Source: Patescibacteria group bacterium (lineage in GTDB: Bacteria > Patescibacteriota > Minisyncoccia > Phycocordibacterales > XYD1-FULL-46-19). Taken from it: DNA of 8,069 nucleotides. Location: positions 1-8,069 of the forward strand of contig JAUPUJ010000026.1 of NCBI GenBank assembly GCA_030917625.1, read 5' to 3'. Below, in pieces: positions 5,662 to 8,069 of the stretch. Positions within the stretch are counted from its first letter, which is position 1; every line of letters starts with the position of its first letter. The position numbers were made by a program, and so were the translations under genes. The notes beneath the pieces were generated by a model. The model was not told the DNA's origin. It saw only the letters and a list, made by a program, of their open reading frames with translations, and made no database searches.

Positions 5662-6225
5662 ATGCCTCCATTCCAAAAATTTACAGGTAAGGCCCGTGAC
5701 GCTATTAAAAAAGCTCACGAACTAGCTATAGAGCGCGGCCAAAATCATGTTAACCCAATACATCTATTGGCGGCTTTATTGGTTCAGGAAGAAAGCTCAA
5801 CTATTTCAATTATAGATAAAATGGAAGTTGATAGTTTGATGTTGACTGATTATATTTTGGAAATTATGGAGACTCCAGATAGTGCCACTATTTCTTCGCC
5901 TTCTTATCAAATATATCTAACACCAGAATTAGTTCGAATTTTTGATGATGCTTCTAAAATTGCTGATAGTTTTTCTGATGAATTTGTGTCTACTGAACAT
6001 TTGTTCCTATCTATTTTAGATGTGTCGTCCGAAGCTCGAGATATGTTAAATCGATTCCGGGTGACGAAAGAAGGGGTAGAAAAAATTGTTAGAGAATTGC
6101 GAGCCGGTAAAATTAAAGACATTGATCAACCAAAAAAGAATCGGGCTATAGAAAAATATACTAGAAATTTAACTGACTTAGCGCGTATAGATAAACTTGA
6201 TCCAGTTATTGGTAGAGATAAATAG
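5662..6225 (+). CDS. clpB: ClpB disaggregase, N-terminal part up to an in-frame TAG
   Basis: This reading frame of 187 residues is the front of ClpB, the AAA+ chaperone that pulls proteins out of aggregates together with DnaK. Residues 1-150 are the Clp N domain with its two similar halves (FTGKARDAIKKAHELA at 7-22 with HVNPIHLLAALL; YLTPELVRIFDDA with STEHLFLSILD). Then come the linker and the first bases of the first ATPase module, IEKYTRNLTDLARI and LDPVIGRDK (179-187). The TAG at codon 188 replaces the Glu of the family motif VIGRDxEIRR; GAG to TAG is a single change. The same frame stays open to the window end, so this is one gene with a break and not an independent small protein by design. 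The ATG fits the family start. No Shine-Dalgarno is present. Confidence 0.85.
   Translation: MPPFQKFTGKARDAIKKAHELAIERGQNHVNPIHLLAALLVQEESSTISIIDKMEVDSLMLTDYILEIMETPDSATISSPSYQIYLTPELVRIFDDASKIADSFSDEFVSTEHLFLSILDVSSEARDMLNRFRVTKEGVEKIVRELRAGKIKDIDQPKKNRAIEKYTRNLTDLARIDKLDPVIGRDK
6223..6225 (+). other. In-frame TAG inside clpB
   Basis: The stop stands between DK (186-187) and IRRIMEILSRRTKNN (189-203), where family members read straight through. All six other visible gene ends use TAA, and no other gene here contains an in-frame TAG, so general reassignment of TAG is not supported. It may be a real nonsense mutation, a base-call or assembly error, or a site of readthrough. Confidence 0.9.
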
Positions 6226-6237
6226 ATTCGGCGGATT

Positions 6238-8069
6238 ATGGAGATTCTATCTCGCCGAACTAAAAATAATCCAATTTTAATCGGAGAAGCGGGAACTGGT
6301 AAAACAGCTATTGCTGAAGGCTTAGCCAATAGAATTGCTTCTGGTGATGTGCCGGAGTCTTTAAAGGATAAAGAATTAGTCTCACTTGATATGGGGAGTT
6401 TAATTGCTGGAACTAAGTATCGTGGTGAATTCGAAGAGAGGCTAAAAAATATTATTAAAGAAATAGAAAGGTCCGACGGGCGTTTACTATTATTTATTGA
6501 TGAGATGCATACTTTAGTGGGGGCAGGCAGTGCTGAAGGCGCTATTGATGCTTCTAATATGTTGAAGCCAGCCTTGGCTCGAGGAGAATTGCGGGTAATT
6601 GGAGCCACAACCTTAAAAGAATATCAAAAAAATATTGAAAAAGATCAAGCTTTAACCCGACGTTTTCAACCAATTCATGTAGAAGAGCCAAGCGTAGATG
6701 ATGCTATTACTATCCTTAGGGGCTTAAAAGATAAATATGAAATTCATCACGGAGTTCATATTACTGATGATGCGATTGTAGCGGCTGTAAATTTGTCGAC
6801 TAGGTATATTACCGATCGTTTTTTGCCGGACAAAGCTATTGATTTAATAGATGAAGCAGCTTCAGCTTTGCGGTTGCAATTGGAAAATAAACCAAGTGCC
6901 TTAGAGGACGCAGAAAGAAAAATTATGCGTTTGGAAGTAGAGAAAGAAGCACTAAAAAAAGAAATTGAAATCAATAAACCAATTGGGGCTAAAGATCGTA
7001 TTAAAAATATTGAAAAAGAAATTGGTGACCTGAAAGAAAAAACTGGCGAATTAGAATTACGTTGGAAAAATGAAAAAGAAATTATTGCCGAAGTTAGAAA
7101 TGATAAAGCTAAATTGGATAGTTTTAAATTAGAGGCTCAAAATGCAGAAGGCCGAGCTGATTTAGGTAAAGCGGCAGAAATTAGATATGGAGAAATTCCT
7201 TTATTAGAAAAGAATATTCGTCAAAAAGAAGCTAAATTAAAAAGATTACAAAGTGCCCGTCGGATTCTAAAAGAAGAAGTCACAGAAGAAGAGGTGGCTA
7301 GTGTGGTCGCTCGTTGGACTGGAATTCCAGTTGTTCGAATGCTCGAAGAAGAGTCTGATAAATTGATGCGTATGGAGGATATGCTAAATAACCAAGTGCG
7401 AGGCCAAGGTGTGGCTATCGCTAGTGTCTCTGAAGCTGTACGACGTAGTAGGGCGGGCGTAGCTGACCCTGATCGACCGATTGGATCATTTATCTTTTTA
7501 GGACCCACTGGAGTCGGTAAAACAGAATTGGCCCGGAAGTTGGCTGAGTTTATGTTTAATGATGAAAAATCTTTGATTCGGGTTGATATGTCTGAATATA
7601 TGGAAAAATACTCCGTGTCTAAAATGATCGGTTCACCTCCTGGTTATGTTGGTCATGAAGAAGGGGGATCGCTGACTGAAACTGTGCGTCATCGTCCTTA
7701 CTCTGTAATTTTATTTGATGAAGTCGAAAAAGCTCACCCGGAAGTTTTCAATGTCTTACTTCAGGTTCTTGATAATGGGCGATTAACCGATTCAAAAGGG
7801 CGAACTGTGAATTTTAAAAATACTATCATTATTTTAACTTCTAATATCGGCAGTCAGTTCATAAATAAGTTTCAGAAAATCGGCTTTGGCGAATCCGAAG
7901 AATCTCGTTTTGATGAGGTTAAGGAAAAAATAATGGAAAGTTTGAAAAATCATTTCAAACCAGAATTCTTAAACCGTTTAGACGATATTGTAATGTTTGA
8001 ACCATTATCAGCCGATACTATTAAAGATATTGTTCAAATTCAATTAGATTTAGTAAAAAGACGGTTGTT
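6238..8069 (+). CDS. clpB: ClpB disaggregase, both ATPase modules, cut by the window end
   Basis: The clpB frame resumes after the TAG; the first in-frame ATG is at 6238 (codon 193 of the whole gene). In whole-gene numbering, module 1 has Walker A GEAGTGKT (208-215), pore loop KYRGE with Tyr253, Walker B FIDE ending at Glu281, and arginine fingers Arg333-Arg334. A long coiled-coil middle domain spans about 404-534, which marks ClpB and not ClpC or ClpA. Module 2 has GPTGVGKT (614-621), pore loop GYVGHEEGG from 661, Walker B LFDE ending at Glu687, sensor TSNIGS and LNRLDD. The frame is clean to codon 802, about 60 residues short of the usual 860. No good Shine-Dalgarno precedes 6238. A product started there would lack the VIGRD segment that contacts the ATP adenine in module 1. 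Confidence 0.9.
   Translation, partial: MEILSRRTKNNPILIGEAGTGKTAIAEGLANRIASGDVPESLKDKELVSLDMGSLIAGTKYRGEFEERLKNIIKEIERSDGRLLLFIDEMHTLVGAGSAEGAIDASNMLKPALARGELRVIGATTLKEYQKNIEKDQALTRRFQPIHVEEPSVDDAITILRGLKDKYEIHHGVHITDDAIVAAVNLSTRYITDRFLPDKAIDLIDEAASALRLQLENKPSALEDAERKIMRLEVEKEALKKEIEINKPIGAKDRIKNIEKEIGDLKEKTGELELRWKNEKEIIAEVRNDKAKLDSFKLEAQNAEGRADLGKAAEIRYGEIPLLEKNIRQKEAKLKRLQSARRILKEEVTEEEVASVVARWTGIPVVRMLEEESDKLMRMEDMLNNQVRGQGVAIASVSEAVRRSRAGVADPDRPIGSFIFLGPTGVGKTELARKLAEFMFNDEKSLIRVDMSEYMEKYSVSKMIGSPPGYVGHEEGGSLTETVRHRPYSVILFDEVEKAHPEVFNVLLQVLDNGRLTDSKGRTVNFKNTIIILTSNIGSQFINKFQKIGFGESEESRFDEVKEKIMESLKNHFKPEFLNRLDDIVMFEPLSADTIKDIVQIQLDLVKRRL

Noticed and set aside
5907..6122. 71-codon minus-strand frame, and similar short frames at 468-698, 2108-2293, 5180-5371, 6756-6974 and 7221-7508
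   Set aside because: Each is antisense to a well-supported gene and shows no domain or own start signals.
6223..6225. TAG read as an amino acid through a changed genetic code
   Set aside because: No other gene in the window contains an in-frame TAG, and the known code change in this broad group concerns TGA. One site in a conserved Glu position is better explained by a mutation or read error.
6126..6608. 160-codon open frame on the minus strand
   Set aside because: It lies opposite clpB codons that encode conserved AAA+ motifs. It is Ser- and Ile-rich with no recognisable domain, as expected for a shadow frame.

Overview
The window looks like a chromosomal piece of an AT-rich bacterium. My best guess is a member of the Candidate Phyla Radiation (Patescibacteria, Parcubacteria-like). 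This is inferred from several traits together: a short translation initiation factor IF-2 whose G domain begins about 20 residues from the N-terminus, a DUF4446 membrane protein beside it, a small membrane-anchored trypsin-fold protein with a degraded active site, a tRNA-Cys gene without an encoded CCA, and no Shine-Dalgarno sequence before the genes. No gene is a decisive taxonomic marker. Where a stop codon is visible it is TAA, with one exception discussed below.

Left part (1-2768, minus strand). Read in the direction of transcription, the order is a DUF4446 protein, infB (IF-2), rbfA (ribosome-binding factor A), tRNA-Cys(GCA), a 195-base structured spacer, and tRNA-Lys(CTT), whose 3' end lies outside the window. 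This is a translation and ribosome-assembly block. tRNA-Cys starts only 6 bases after the rbfA stop codon. The spacer between the tRNAs is unusual: it holds nested palindromes and an inverted copy of the 3' part of the tRNA-Cys gene, split by a 26-base insert that is itself a hairpin.

Centre (2769-2845). A divergent promoter region separates the two halves. One palindromic TTGCAA box sits at a suitable distance from a -10 box on each strand.

Right part (2846-8069, plus strand). The order is a NifS/IscS-type cysteine desulfurase, a Mn-type superoxide dismutase, a membrane-anchored catalytically dead trypsin/HtrA-like protein, and clpB, the disaggregase, which runs off the window end. The likely common theme is protection against oxidative and protein-folding stress, but each gene appears to have its own promoter, so this is a neighbourhood and not one operon. 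At nifS, the HtrA-like gene and clpB, a -10-like hexamer ends 6-8 bases before the ATG, which predicts leaderless mRNAs.

Main anomaly. clpB carries an in-frame TAG at codon 188, where the family normally has Glu (VIGRDxEIRR). The same frame then continues through 614 intact codons with both AAA+ modules. The break is a nonsense mutation, a sequencing error, or a split or readthrough gene. An in-frame ATG 12 bases after the TAG could permit reinitiation. I did not see a CRISPR array, insertion sequence or rRNA gene.
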